From assembly GCA_021775195.1 (NCBI GenBank), contig JAJFIG010000158.1:1-11259 (forward strand): 11,259 nucleotides of DNA, in the 5' to 3' direction. The stretch comes from Rhodospirillales bacterium (GTDB taxonomy: Bacteria; Pseudomonadota; Alphaproteobacteria; Rhodospirillales; 2-02-FULL-58-16). The notes under the pieces were generated by a model that did not search any database, was not told where the DNA came from, and saw only the letters and a program-made list of their open reading frames with translations. Below, one piece after another: positions 1 through 6,138 of the stretch. The position numbers were made by a program, and so were the translations under genes. How positions within the stretch are numbered: position 1 is the first letter of the stretch; each line of letters starts with the position of its first letter.

Positions 1-1437
1 GAAGTCGTCGCCGCCGAGGCGGGCAAGGGTTGTGCCATGGCGGGCGACGGAATCGCTGTCGCGGAGATAGGAAGTGAGCCGTTCGGCGACGGCCTTGAGA
101 AGGTCGTCACCGGCGTCGTGACCGAGGGTGTCGTTGACGTCCTTGAAATCGTCGAGATCGAGGAAAAGGAGTGCCAGCATATTGCCGGTCCGCGCCGACT
201 GGGACACAGCCGTCTGCAGCCGGTCATGGAACAGGAAACGGTTGGCGAGACCCGTGAGGCTGTCGTGCAGCGCCATATGTTCGATGTGGGCCTCGGCCCG
301 CTTGCGTTCGGTGACGTCGATCAACACGGCCAGGGAATGACTGAAACCGCCCTCCGGATCGTGCTGGGCCGTCGACGAGAGCAGAATGTCGAGAATGTCG
401 CCGTTCTTCTTGACTATCTGCAGGGAGACGTCCTGGACCGAACCGGTCCGGAAGAAGACTGGCAGCGCGACTTCCTCGGAGTATCGGCGGGCATCTTCGG
501 TATAAAATTCGGTGACGTTCTGGCCGATGACCTCGTCACGCTCGTAACCCAAGGTCTCGAGCCAGTGATCACTGACATTGACGAGGCGGCTGTCGGCGTC
601 GATGGAATGGAGCATGACCGGGGTTTTTTCGTAAAGGGTGCGATAGCGCTCCTCTCCCTCGCGTAACGCCACTTCCGCCTGCTTGCGATTGGTGATATCG
701 GCACGGATGCAGACGAGACCACCGTCGCTGGTGCGCCGTTCCGCCGAGCGGACCCAACGCCCGTCTTTGAAACGGTGCTCGTGAAACCCGTCGGCGGCGC
801 GATGCTGGGTGATCCGTTCCCGAACCCATTGCTCGACGTCGTCCGGGTCGACGGCGATCAATCCGCGCTCGGCGAAAGCCCGGGTCATCTCCTCGAAAGA
901 CATGCCGGGAACCAAGTAGTCGACGATGCCGGACATGATGGTCCGGTAGTTGTCATTGCAGACGACGAAACGGTCCTCGGCATCGAAGAGGGCGAAGCCG
1001 TCGGCCATGTTTTCGATGGCGTCCTTGAGCAGTTCCTCGGCCCGCATGCGCCCGCGGTGTTCTTCGGCCTCGCGCAGGCAGCGCTGGATGGTCGGACCGA
1101 GCCTGCCAAGATCGCATTTTTCGACAAAGTCATGGGCGCCGGCCTTCATCAGCATCACCGCGCGCTCCATGCTGATGACGCCGGAGACGACGATGAACGG
1201 GAGCTCACAACCGCTTTGTTTCAGGATATCGAGGGCCACGGGCGCGCTCAGGCGAGGCATGTCGTAGTCCGAAGAGACCACATCCCATTCACCTTCGGCC
1301 AGCGCCTCGCGGAACTCACCTTCGGTCTCGACCTGCCTATGGATAGGCTCGAAACCGCCACGGCGGAGTTCGTGAAGAAGCAACAAGGCGTCGTCTTCAC
1401 TGTCCTCGGCGAGGAGTATTCTCAAGGGTGTGGACAT
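1..1437 (-). CDS. REC-PAS-PAS-GGDEF diguanylate cyclase, 3' end cut off
   Basis: Probable response-regulated diguanylate cyclase, which would make c-di-GMP from two GTP in the cytoplasm. I translated it directly from the minus strand: 479 codons are open from the ATG at 1437 to the window edge. Residues 6-125 are a receiver domain with acidic residues E11/D12, phospho-acceptor D57 in the SSDYDMP stretch, S85 and K107. Residues 138-254 are a PAS domain of the same type as two in the MHYT kinase next door. Residues 263-380 are a second PAS domain ending in DVTERKRAE. The GGDEF domain starts at about 388 (HDSLTGLANR, then FLDLDDFKDVND) and the window ends within its signature, read as GGDDF at 475-479. 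A downstream EAL domain cannot be excluded. The start lies 16 bases after the stop of the Rcp-like regulator and has no clear Shine-Dalgarno, so translation may be coupled. It is the likely output gene of the MHYT kinase operon (inference). Confidence 0.9.
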   Translation of the reverse strand, partial: MSTPLRILLAEDSEDDALLLLHELRRGGFEPIHRQVETEGEFREALAEGEWDVVSSDYDMPRLSAPVALDILKQSGCELPFIVVSGVISMERAVMLMKAGAHDFVEKCDLGRLGPTIQRCLREAEEHRGRMRAEELLKDAIENMADGFALFDAEDRFVVCNDNYRTIMSGIVDYLVPGMSFEEMTRAFAERGLIAVDPDDVEQWVRERITQHRAADGFHEHRFKDGRWVRSAERRTSDGGLVCIRADITNRKQAEVALREGEERYRTLYEKTPVMLHSIDADSRLVNVSDHWLETLGYERDEVIGQNVTEFYTEDARRYSEEVALPVFFRTGSVQDVSLQIVKKNGDILDILLSSTAQHDPEGGFSHSLAVLIDVTERKRAEAHIEHMALHDSLTGLANRFLFHDRLQTAVSQSARTGNMLALLFLDLDDFKDVNDTLGHDAGDDLLKAVAERLTSYLRDSDSVARHGTTLARLGGDDF

Positions 1438-1453
1438 CGGTAGTGATCGTATC

Positions 1454-1909
1454 CTAGGCGGCCGCCGGTTCCGGTTTCGGAGGTGGCGTGTTTAGAACCA
1501 GCCAATACATTTCCAGTTGTTTCAGGGAATTCAGGAACTCGTTGAAATCGACGGGCTTGCGCAGGTAACTGTTGGCGCCGCGGTCATACCCGTTGGCGAT
1601 ATCGTCTTCCTCGTCGGAAGTGGTCATGATGACCACGGGAACCCGCTTGGTACGATCGTCCTCGCGGATCTTGCGCAGGACATCCAATCCCCCGATCTTG
1701 GGCAGTTGCAGGTCGAGCAGGATCAAGGCGGGTGTATCCATGGGGTCGCGCCCGTCGTAATTCCCGGTCCCGAACATGTAGTCGAGGGCTTCGGCACCGT
1801 CGCCGGCGACAATGATGTCGTTGGCCACGTTCTGCCGCTCGAACGCGTGCAAGGTCAACTCGACGTCGTCGGGATTGTCCTCGACCAGAAGAATGGTGGC
1901 TTGATCCAT
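1454..1909 (-). CDS. Rcp-type single-domain response regulator
   Basis: Stand-alone receiver of 151 residues with no output domain. The motif order is complete: E10/D11 in LLVEDN, phospho-acceptor D66 in LILLDLQLPK, T96/T97 in MTTS, and K118 in LRKPV. The long loop between helix 2 and strand 3 (GTGNYDGRDPMDTP) and the C-terminal helix (FNEFLNSLKQLEMYW) are typical of Rcp1-like regulators, which often sit beside phytochrome-type or multi-PAS kinases. The tail is Pro/Ala-rich (residues 142-151). An in-frame ATG at 1978 would add 23 residues overlapping the kinase end. The ATG at 1909 is preferred because the receiver fold starts there and an AGGGA ribosome-binding sequence lies 8 bases before it. 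It follows the MHYT kinase by 17 bases and is most likely its phosphoryl acceptor, perhaps as a shuttle or phosphate sink (inference). Confidence 0.92.
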   Translation of the reverse strand: MDQATILLVEDNPDDVELTLHAFERQNVANDIIVAGDGAEALDYMFGTGNYDGRDPMDTPALILLDLQLPKIGGLDVLRKIREDDRTKRVPVVIMTTSDEEDDIANGYDRGANSYLRKPVDFNEFLNSLKQLEMYWLVLNTPPPKPEPAAA

Positions 1910-1917
1910 GGCTCTCT

Positions 1918-1922
1918 TCCCT
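1918..1922 (-). promoter_or_regulatory. Shine-Dalgarno deciding the start of the Rcp-like regulator
   Basis: On the minus strand this reads AGGGA, within GCGAGGGAAGAG, 8 bases before the ATG at 1909. It lies in the 17-base gap after the kinase stop codon. It supports the short start over the in-frame ATG at 1978 inside the kinase gene. Confidence 0.7.
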
Positions 1923-1926
1923 CGCC

Positions 1927-4900
1927 TCAGAGTGTGAAATAAAAAGTCGCGCCGTTTTCCACTTCGGCCTCCGCCCATACATTGCCGCTGTGCCGGTTAA
2001 TGATCCGTTTCACGGTGGCAAGGCCGATGCCGTTACCCTCGAATTCCTTGGGTCCATGGACGCGCTGGAAGGGCGCGAAAAGCTTGTGGGCATACGCCAT
2101 GTCGAAACCGGCACCGTTGTCGCGAACGTAGTAAACGACCCTGCCGTCACCGTTGGTGGCGCCGAATTCGATCTTTGCCGACATTTTCTTGCCGGTGTAT
2201 TTGACGGCATTGCCGAGCAGGTTTTCCAGTGCCACCCGGAGAAGCTCCTCGTCGCCAACCGCGGTAACCCCGGGACTCACTTCGAAAGTAAGGTCCCGGC
2301 CCGAGTTCGCTTCCTTGAGGTCGGTGACGATGGCGTTCACGACGCCGGAAATATCGAATTTTATGCAATTGAGTTCGTTCCGTGTCAGCCTCGACAGCAT
2401 CAGAATGGCATCGATGAGCTGTCCCATCTTCTGGCTGCCGGCACGCACCCGCCCGAGATAACCACGGGCCTGATCATCGAGCTTGTCGGAATATTCCTCT
2501 AGAAGAATGCGGCTGAAACCGTCAACGGTGCGCAGCGGCCCGCGCAGGTCATGGGAAACGGAATAGGAAAACGCTTCCAGTTCCTTGTTGGCGGCTTCGA
2601 GGTCGGCGGTACGGCGGGCGACACGTTCTTCCAAGGTGGTGTTGAGATGACGGACTTCGGCTTCCGCCTTCTTGCGTTCGGTGATGTCGGTGCCAATGGC
2701 ACCGACGGCAACAACGTCACCGCTGGCGCCAAGAATGGGAAACTTGACCGTCAGGTAGGTGCGGATGCCGCCCTCGAAAGGCCACTCTTCCTCTTCCTCC
2801 ATAGTCTGTCTGGTGTCGATCACCCGCTGATCATGTCCCTTGAAGCTGTCCGCCACCCCCTTGGGGAAGATGTCGTGGGAGACCTTGCCACGGGCCTCGG
2901 CATCGGTAACGCCGAACAGAACCTCGGACTGGCGGTTGATCAGAAGATAGCGGCCGTCGAGGTCCTTGATGTGGATCTTGGTGGGCGAATTGTCGATGAT
3001 CGTACGGAGCTTCTCTTCGCTTTCGCGCAAGGCCGCCTGAGCGCGCATGCGTTCGGTAATCAGTGTGGCGGCACCGCGGTAACCCTTGAAATTGCCGTCG
3101 CCATCGAAAACGGGATTGCCGCTTACGCTCCAATAATGGGTTTGGCCCTGGGGATCGGTGTATTCGTACTGGAAGTCACGGAACGGTTCATGGGCCTCCA
3201 TGGTTGCCCGATGATCGCGCCACATTTCGTCCTGGTCCGGGTCTACCCCGACTACGTCCCAACGAGTCCTGCCGACGAGAGCATCCGGTGTATAGCCGGG
3301 CACGGCGTCGTCGCGAGCGGAAACAAACGAAAAGCGGAAATTCTCGTCCAGTTCCCAGAAATAGTCCGATGCCGCCTCGGCGATGTCCTTGATCCGGTTC
3401 TCGCTATCGCGCAAGTTGGCCTCTGCACGCTTGAGTTCGGTAATATCGGTTTCGGTTACGACGACACCGCCGTCCGGTGTGCGGTTTTCCTTGATGATGA
3501 ACCAGCTTCCGTCGGTGATGTGGCGGACGATCGGCCCCCGGGGATTGCGGTGGCGTTCCAGGCGGTCGCGGATGTGCTCTTCCTCGTTGCCGACGGCATC
3601 GGCGTTGACGCCACGGGCAATATTGGCCCGGATCAGGGTTTCAAACGACATTCCGGGCTTGAGGATGTCCTCGGTCCGGGGATGGAGACGGCGGTATTCG
3701 TCGTTGCACAAGACCAGGCGATCATCGGCATCGTAAAGGGCGAACCCTTCCTGCAGGTTCTCGATGGCGCCGCGGAAGCGTTCCTCGCTGGCGCTCAACG
3801 CCTGTTCAACCCGTTTCCGCTCCGTGATGTCGACGACCGTGCTCAGGATTGCAGGTTCGTCGTTCCACGTGGTGACGTTGGTCCGGTTCTCCAGCCAAAT
3901 GCGCGAGCCGTCTTTGCGGATGGCTTCGTATTCATACTGGGTGGGAGTTTCCTCGCCGCGAAGGCGCCGAGTACGGTATTCGGCCATGCGAACCTTGTCG
4001 CGTTCGGATATCAGCGGGGCGACGGTCTCCATGGCAAGCACTTCGTCAACCGTGAAACCGTGGATCTCGGCCCAAGCCTGATTGACGTAAAAGGGCCTCC
4101 GGTCGACGTGAATGAGAATCCCCTGAATGGACCCTCCAACCAGATTGCGAAAACGCCGTTCGCTCCGGCGCAAGGCCCGCTCGGCCTGCTGGCGTTCGGC
4201 GATCTCCCGGGTCAGGTTCTCGGTCCGGCGGGCGACCTGTAGTTCGAGATGCTCGTTGGCCTTTCGTAGGGCCTTCTCGGCCCGCTTGCGGGCCGTGATG
4301 TCGGTGCGGACGATGAGGGTTCCGCCGTCATGGGTGCGGTGCTCGGAGATGAGCATCCAGCGGCCGCTTTTCTGTCTTTGCTCGAAGGACTCGCCGGGAC
4401 GGCGGTGATGTTCGAACCGGGTGGCCAGCCAGGACTGCATGTCGGCCGCTCCCGGGTCGTTGGGACCAGACTCGGCACTGGCCCGGGCGATACGCTCGAA
4501 GGGAGTGCCGGGAACCAGGAGGTGGTCAACCTCCGCCATATCCTTGCGGTAGTGGCTGTTGCACATGACGAAGCGGTCGTTGGCATCGAACAGGACGAAG
4601 CCGTCAGAGATGCTTTCGATGGCATCGACCAAAAGATTGCGGCTGGAGCGCGCCGAGGACGCCGCGGATTCCAGGCGACGCCCAACAGCGACGGCGATGA
4701 TCGAGAGGAGGATGATCAAAAGGGTGGCCGCGCCGACCGCGGTCCCCAGCAGATCGGGACTAAGACCTTTGGCGATCGTGGTAGCGCCGGGTTTGACGAA
4801 ACAATAGGCCGACCTCATCGCCGTGTAATGCGTGCCGGCAACAGCGAGGCCCATGACCAGGGCGCTGGCGATGGCCATGAGTTGGCCGCCCCGGGCCGTC

Positions 4901-5451
4901 CTTCCGCCGAGCCAAAACTTCATGTAAAGGGCGGCAATCGCCAGACCAACGGCAACGATGATGGAAACGGTGAAGAGAACCGGGTCATAGCGGATAAACG
5001 CGTCCATGCGCATGGCCGCCATACCACTGTAGTGCATGATCCCGATACCGGCGCCCATGAGGACCCCGCCAATGACAAGCCGTGGCTTCTCTTCCTTCGA
5101 TGGGCTGATGAAGCGCAATACAACGGCTCCGGCCAGGATCGCCGGGACCATGGAAAACACGGTTGTCGGAAGATCGTAATTCACCGGGATCGGTAGCCGG
5201 AAGGCCAGCATGCCAATGAAATGCATGGCCCAGACACCGCCACCCATGGCCAGCGACCCGACCGCCAGCCAGGTCCACCGGTCGACGGTGCGAGCCGCGG
5301 CCTCGACCCGCTCCGCGACACCCAGTGCCGTGTAGGACCCCAGCGACGCGATCAGGAAAGACAGCATCACGAGTATCGGATCGTACGTGGCCACCATGGC
5401 CAGCGCCCGGTCAATACTGAAATCAAGGAAGCCGGGGAATTCCATGATCAT
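1927..5451 (-). CDS. MHYT-domain multi-PAS sensor histidine kinase
   Basis: Integral-membrane sensor kinase of 1174 residues. Residues 1-258 form an MHYT domain with about seven membrane segments and three signature motifs: MHFIGM (76-81), MHYSGM (139-144) and THYTAM (207-212). MHYT domains are proposed to bind a metal, possibly copper, and to sense O2, CO or NO; the ligand here is unknown. Five PAS domains follow at about 270-388, 433-547, 559-675, 687-801 and 816-930, with coiled coils at 388-430 and 925-960. HisKA contains FSYSVSHDLRGPLR with phospho-acceptor H967; the usual A of SHDLRAPLR is G here. The HATPase has an N box (N1077, N1081), DNGAGFD (1111-1117), an F box (LFAPFQRVH, 1124-1132) and GNGIGLATV (1139-1147). 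The kinase core is the type commonly paired with Rcp regulators, and one lies directly downstream. The start is ATG 5451 or ATG 5445; neither has a good ribosome-binding site. Confidence 0.93.
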   Translation of the reverse strand: MIMEFPGFLDFSIDRALAMVATYDPILVMLSFLIASLGSYTALGVAERVEAAARTVDRWTWLAVGSLAMGGGVWAMHFIGMLAFRLPIPVNYDLPTTVFSMVPAILAGAVVLRFISPSKEEKPRLVIGGVLMGAGIGIMHYSGMAAMRMDAFIRYDPVLFTVSIIVAVGLAIAALYMKFWLGGRTARGGQLMAIASALVMGLAVAGTHYTAMRSAYCFVKPGATTIAKGLSPDLLGTAVGAATLLIILLSIIAVAVGRRLESAASSARSSRNLLVDAIESISDGFVLFDANDRFVMCNSHYRKDMAEVDHLLVPGTPFERIARASAESGPNDPGAADMQSWLATRFEHHRRPGESFEQRQKSGRWMLISEHRTHDGGTLIVRTDITARKRAEKALRKANEHLELQVARRTENLTREIAERQQAERALRRSERRFRNLVGGSIQGILIHVDRRPFYVNQAWAEIHGFTVDEVLAMETVAPLISERDKVRMAEYRTRRLRGEETPTQYEYEAIRKDGSRIWLENRTNVTTWNDEPAILSTVVDITERKRVEQALSASEERFRGAIENLQEGFALYDADDRLVLCNDEYRRLHPRTEDILKPGMSFETLIRANIARGVNADAVGNEEEHIRDRLERHRNPRGPIVRHITDGSWFIIKENRTPDGGVVVTETDITELKRAEANLRDSENRIKDIAEAASDYFWELDENFRFSFVSARDDAVPGYTPDALVGRTRWDVVGVDPDQDEMWRDHRATMEAHEPFRDFQYEYTDPQGQTHYWSVSGNPVFDGDGNFKGYRGAATLITERMRAQAALRESEEKLRTIIDNSPTKIHIKDLDGRYLLINRQSEVLFGVTDAEARGKVSHDIFPKGVADSFKGHDQRVIDTRQTMEEEEEWPFEGGIRTYLTVKFPILGASGDVVAVGAIGTDITERKKAEAEVRHLNTTLEERVARRTADLEAANKELEAFSYSVSHDLRGPLRTVDGFSRILLEEYSDKLDDQARGYLGRVRAGSQKMGQLIDAILMLSRLTRNELNCIKFDISGVVNAIVTDLKEANSGRDLTFEVSPGVTAVGDEELLRVALENLLGNAVKYTGKKMSAKIEFGATNGDGRVVYYVRDNGAGFDMAYAHKLFAPFQRVHGPKEFEGNGIGLATVKRIINRHSGNVWAEAEVENGATFYFTL
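2662..3006 (-). repeat. PAS module E, copy in the MHYT kinase
   Basis: This encodes residues 816-930 of the MHYT kinase, beginning at the DNSPTKIHIKD stretch and ending in TDITERKKAE. It aligns without gaps to residues 508-622 of the hybrid kinase (7321-7665): 85 of 115 residues are identical by my hand count. In both proteins it is the last PAS domain before HisKA. Confidence 0.85.
3796..4155 (-). repeat. PAS module B, copy in the MHYT kinase
   Basis: This encodes residues 433-552 of the MHYT kinase (GSIQGILIH, then YVNQAWAEIHG, then WLENRT). It aligns without gaps to residues 381-500 of the hybrid kinase (7687-8046), with 88 of 120 residues identical by hand count. Here it is the second of five PAS domains, whereas in the hybrid kinase it sits directly before the last one. 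Confidence 0.85.
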
Positions 5452-5546
5452 TCACAAATAATACTATAAAAAGATAAAACATGATTAAATACTATTATGA
5501 CGTGTGGTCGCTCCCACTGTTTGGTTGTTTAGCTTTACAGTTGGTC

Positions 5547-5565
5547 GGTAAATAAGCCGTTAAAT
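5547..5565 (-). promoter_or_regulatory. Shared upstream element, copy 1 (CtrA-like half-site pair)
   Basis: On the minus strand this reads ATTTAACGGCTTATTTACC and matches the element at 9294-9312 at 17 of 19 positions. It lies 95 bases before the MHYT kinase start. It contains TTAA, seven bases, then TTTAC, which is one mismatch from the alphaproteobacterial CtrA pattern TTAA-N7-TTAAC. Identification as a CtrA site is inference. The spacer is also nearly conserved (CGGCTT), which CtrA binding alone does not require. Confidence 0.45.
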
Positions 5566-5602
5566 GCCGAATTCAGAGATATCGGGCGATCGACGGCGGG
5601 GA

Positions 5603-5639
5603 GCAGAAACGCGGTGAGGACACCGGTGGCAGAAACGCG
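5603..5639. repeat. Short direct repeat, two copies of an 11-mer
   Basis: The sequence gcagaaacgcg occurs exactly at 5603-5613 and again at 5629-5639, a spacing of 26 bases. It sits between the CheY-like gene and the MHYT kinase promoter region. Two same-strand copies could be a tandem binding site; a chance repeat is also possible. Confidence 0.4.
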
Positions 5640-5701
5640 AATTGGGGCACGGCTCTCTGCCGGTCGCTCGCAGGATCGAATGGATTTACGATCGTTCGGC
5701 C

Positions 5702-6118
5702 CTATCGCCGATGGCCAACAACCCGCGCAACGGCCAGCAATTTTTTCTTAAGTTCTTGCATTGAAACAGGTTTTTTTAGAAAGGCGTTGGCGCCATGGGT
5801 CTTGGCGTCCTGAACATGCCGTATTTCGGCGTGCCCTGTAATGATCAGGAACGGTATGTCGGGATGGACGGACCGGACCTGCTTGAGCAATTCGACGCCG
5901 GTCATGCGCGGCATGACCAGATCGCAGAGGATGAGATTGACCATATCGGCGTCGTCGGTTTCGCCCAGAAAATCAAGTGCCGCCTTCCCATCCCGAGCGG
6001 TAAAAATCTGGTTCACGCCGATATTCCGCAGCATGTTTTTCAGGATATTCAGGACGTCGAAGCTGTCATCGACGACCAATACATTCAAATCCGAAATATT
6101 GCCGGTGATTGTCGTCAT
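5702..6118 (-). CDS. CheY-like single-domain response regulator
   Basis: Stand-alone receiver of 138 residues without an output domain. Visible residues are D17/D18 in VLVVDDS, phospho-acceptor D66 in LILCDLVMP, T94 in IITGH, and K116 in FLKKPV. The C-terminus is basic (KKKLLAVARVVGHRR). The open frame extends upstream to an ATG at 6154, but that would overlap the kinase end and add residues with no receiver character. The ATG at 6118 has a GGAGGGG sequence about 10 bases before it and gives a standard receiver length. The gene starts 20 bases after the hybrid kinase stop, so the two are surely co-transcribed. It may receive phosphate from the hybrid kinase, directly or after its own receiver, and act on a protein partner such as a motor or another kinase (inference). 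It is not of the Rcp type seen in the second pair. Confidence 0.92.
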   Translation of the reverse strand: MTTITGNISDLNVLVVDDSFDVLNILKNMLRNIGVNQIFTARDGKAALDFLGETDDADMVNLILCDLVMPRMTGVELLKQVRSVHPDIPFLIITGHAEIRHVQDAKTHGANAFLKKPVSMQELKKKLLAVARVVGHRR

Positions 6119-6130
6119 CTTCCTTGTTCC

Positions 6131-6135
6131 CCTCC
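6131..6135 (-). promoter_or_regulatory. Shine-Dalgarno deciding the start of the CheY-like regulator
   Basis: The minus strand reads GGAGG (extended to GGAGGGG) in the 20-base gap between the hybrid kinase stop and the ATG at 6118. A second AAGGA lies too close to the ATG to be ideal. This supports the ATG at 6118 over the in-frame ATG at 6154. Confidence 0.55.
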
Positions 6136-6138
6136 ACC

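Larger units (their letters stand above)
5452..5701. other. 250-base gap before the MHYT kinase, probable promoter region
   Basis: This non-coding stretch separates the first kinase/receiver pair from the MHYT kinase operon. The left part (5452-5570) is markedly AT-rich; the right part is GC-rich. It contains the 19-base element shared with the other kinase promoter (5547-5565) and an 11-base direct repeat (5603-5639). No convincing terminator follows the CheY-like gene: the best hairpin arms (ggcaga near 5628, tctgcc near 5656) enclose a loop of about 20 bases and have no T run. Readthrough into the MHYT kinase operon is therefore possible alongside a local promoter. I could not fix a -35/-10 pair with confidence. 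Confidence 0.55.

Noticed and set aside
37..1443. Plus-strand open frames (37-666 and 775-1443) opposite the diguanylate cyclase
   Set aside because: The minus strand encodes a complete REC-PAS-PAS-GGDEF order without a stop; the antisense frames have no recognisable content.
1910..1978. Upstream ATG extending the Rcp-like regulator by 23 residues
   Set aside because: The extension overlaps the kinase's final coding region, has no receiver homology, and a good ribosome-binding sequence precedes the internal ATG at 1909.
2551..4242. A 563-codon plus-strand open frame opposite the MHYT kinase
   Set aside because: It is antisense to clear PAS-encoding sequence, has no start signal or domain, and similar long antisense frames appear opposite the other kinase, as expected from the GC-rich codon pattern.
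5452..5500. AT-rich tract near the MHYT kinase start as a mobile-element scar or attachment site
   Set aside because: No terminal repeats, target duplication or integrase is visible; AT-rich promoter DNA explains it, and the other kinase has a similar tract.
5628..5662. Inverted repeat after the CheY-like gene as a terminator
   Set aside because: The arms are short, the loop is about 20 bases long, and no T run follows on the minus strand.
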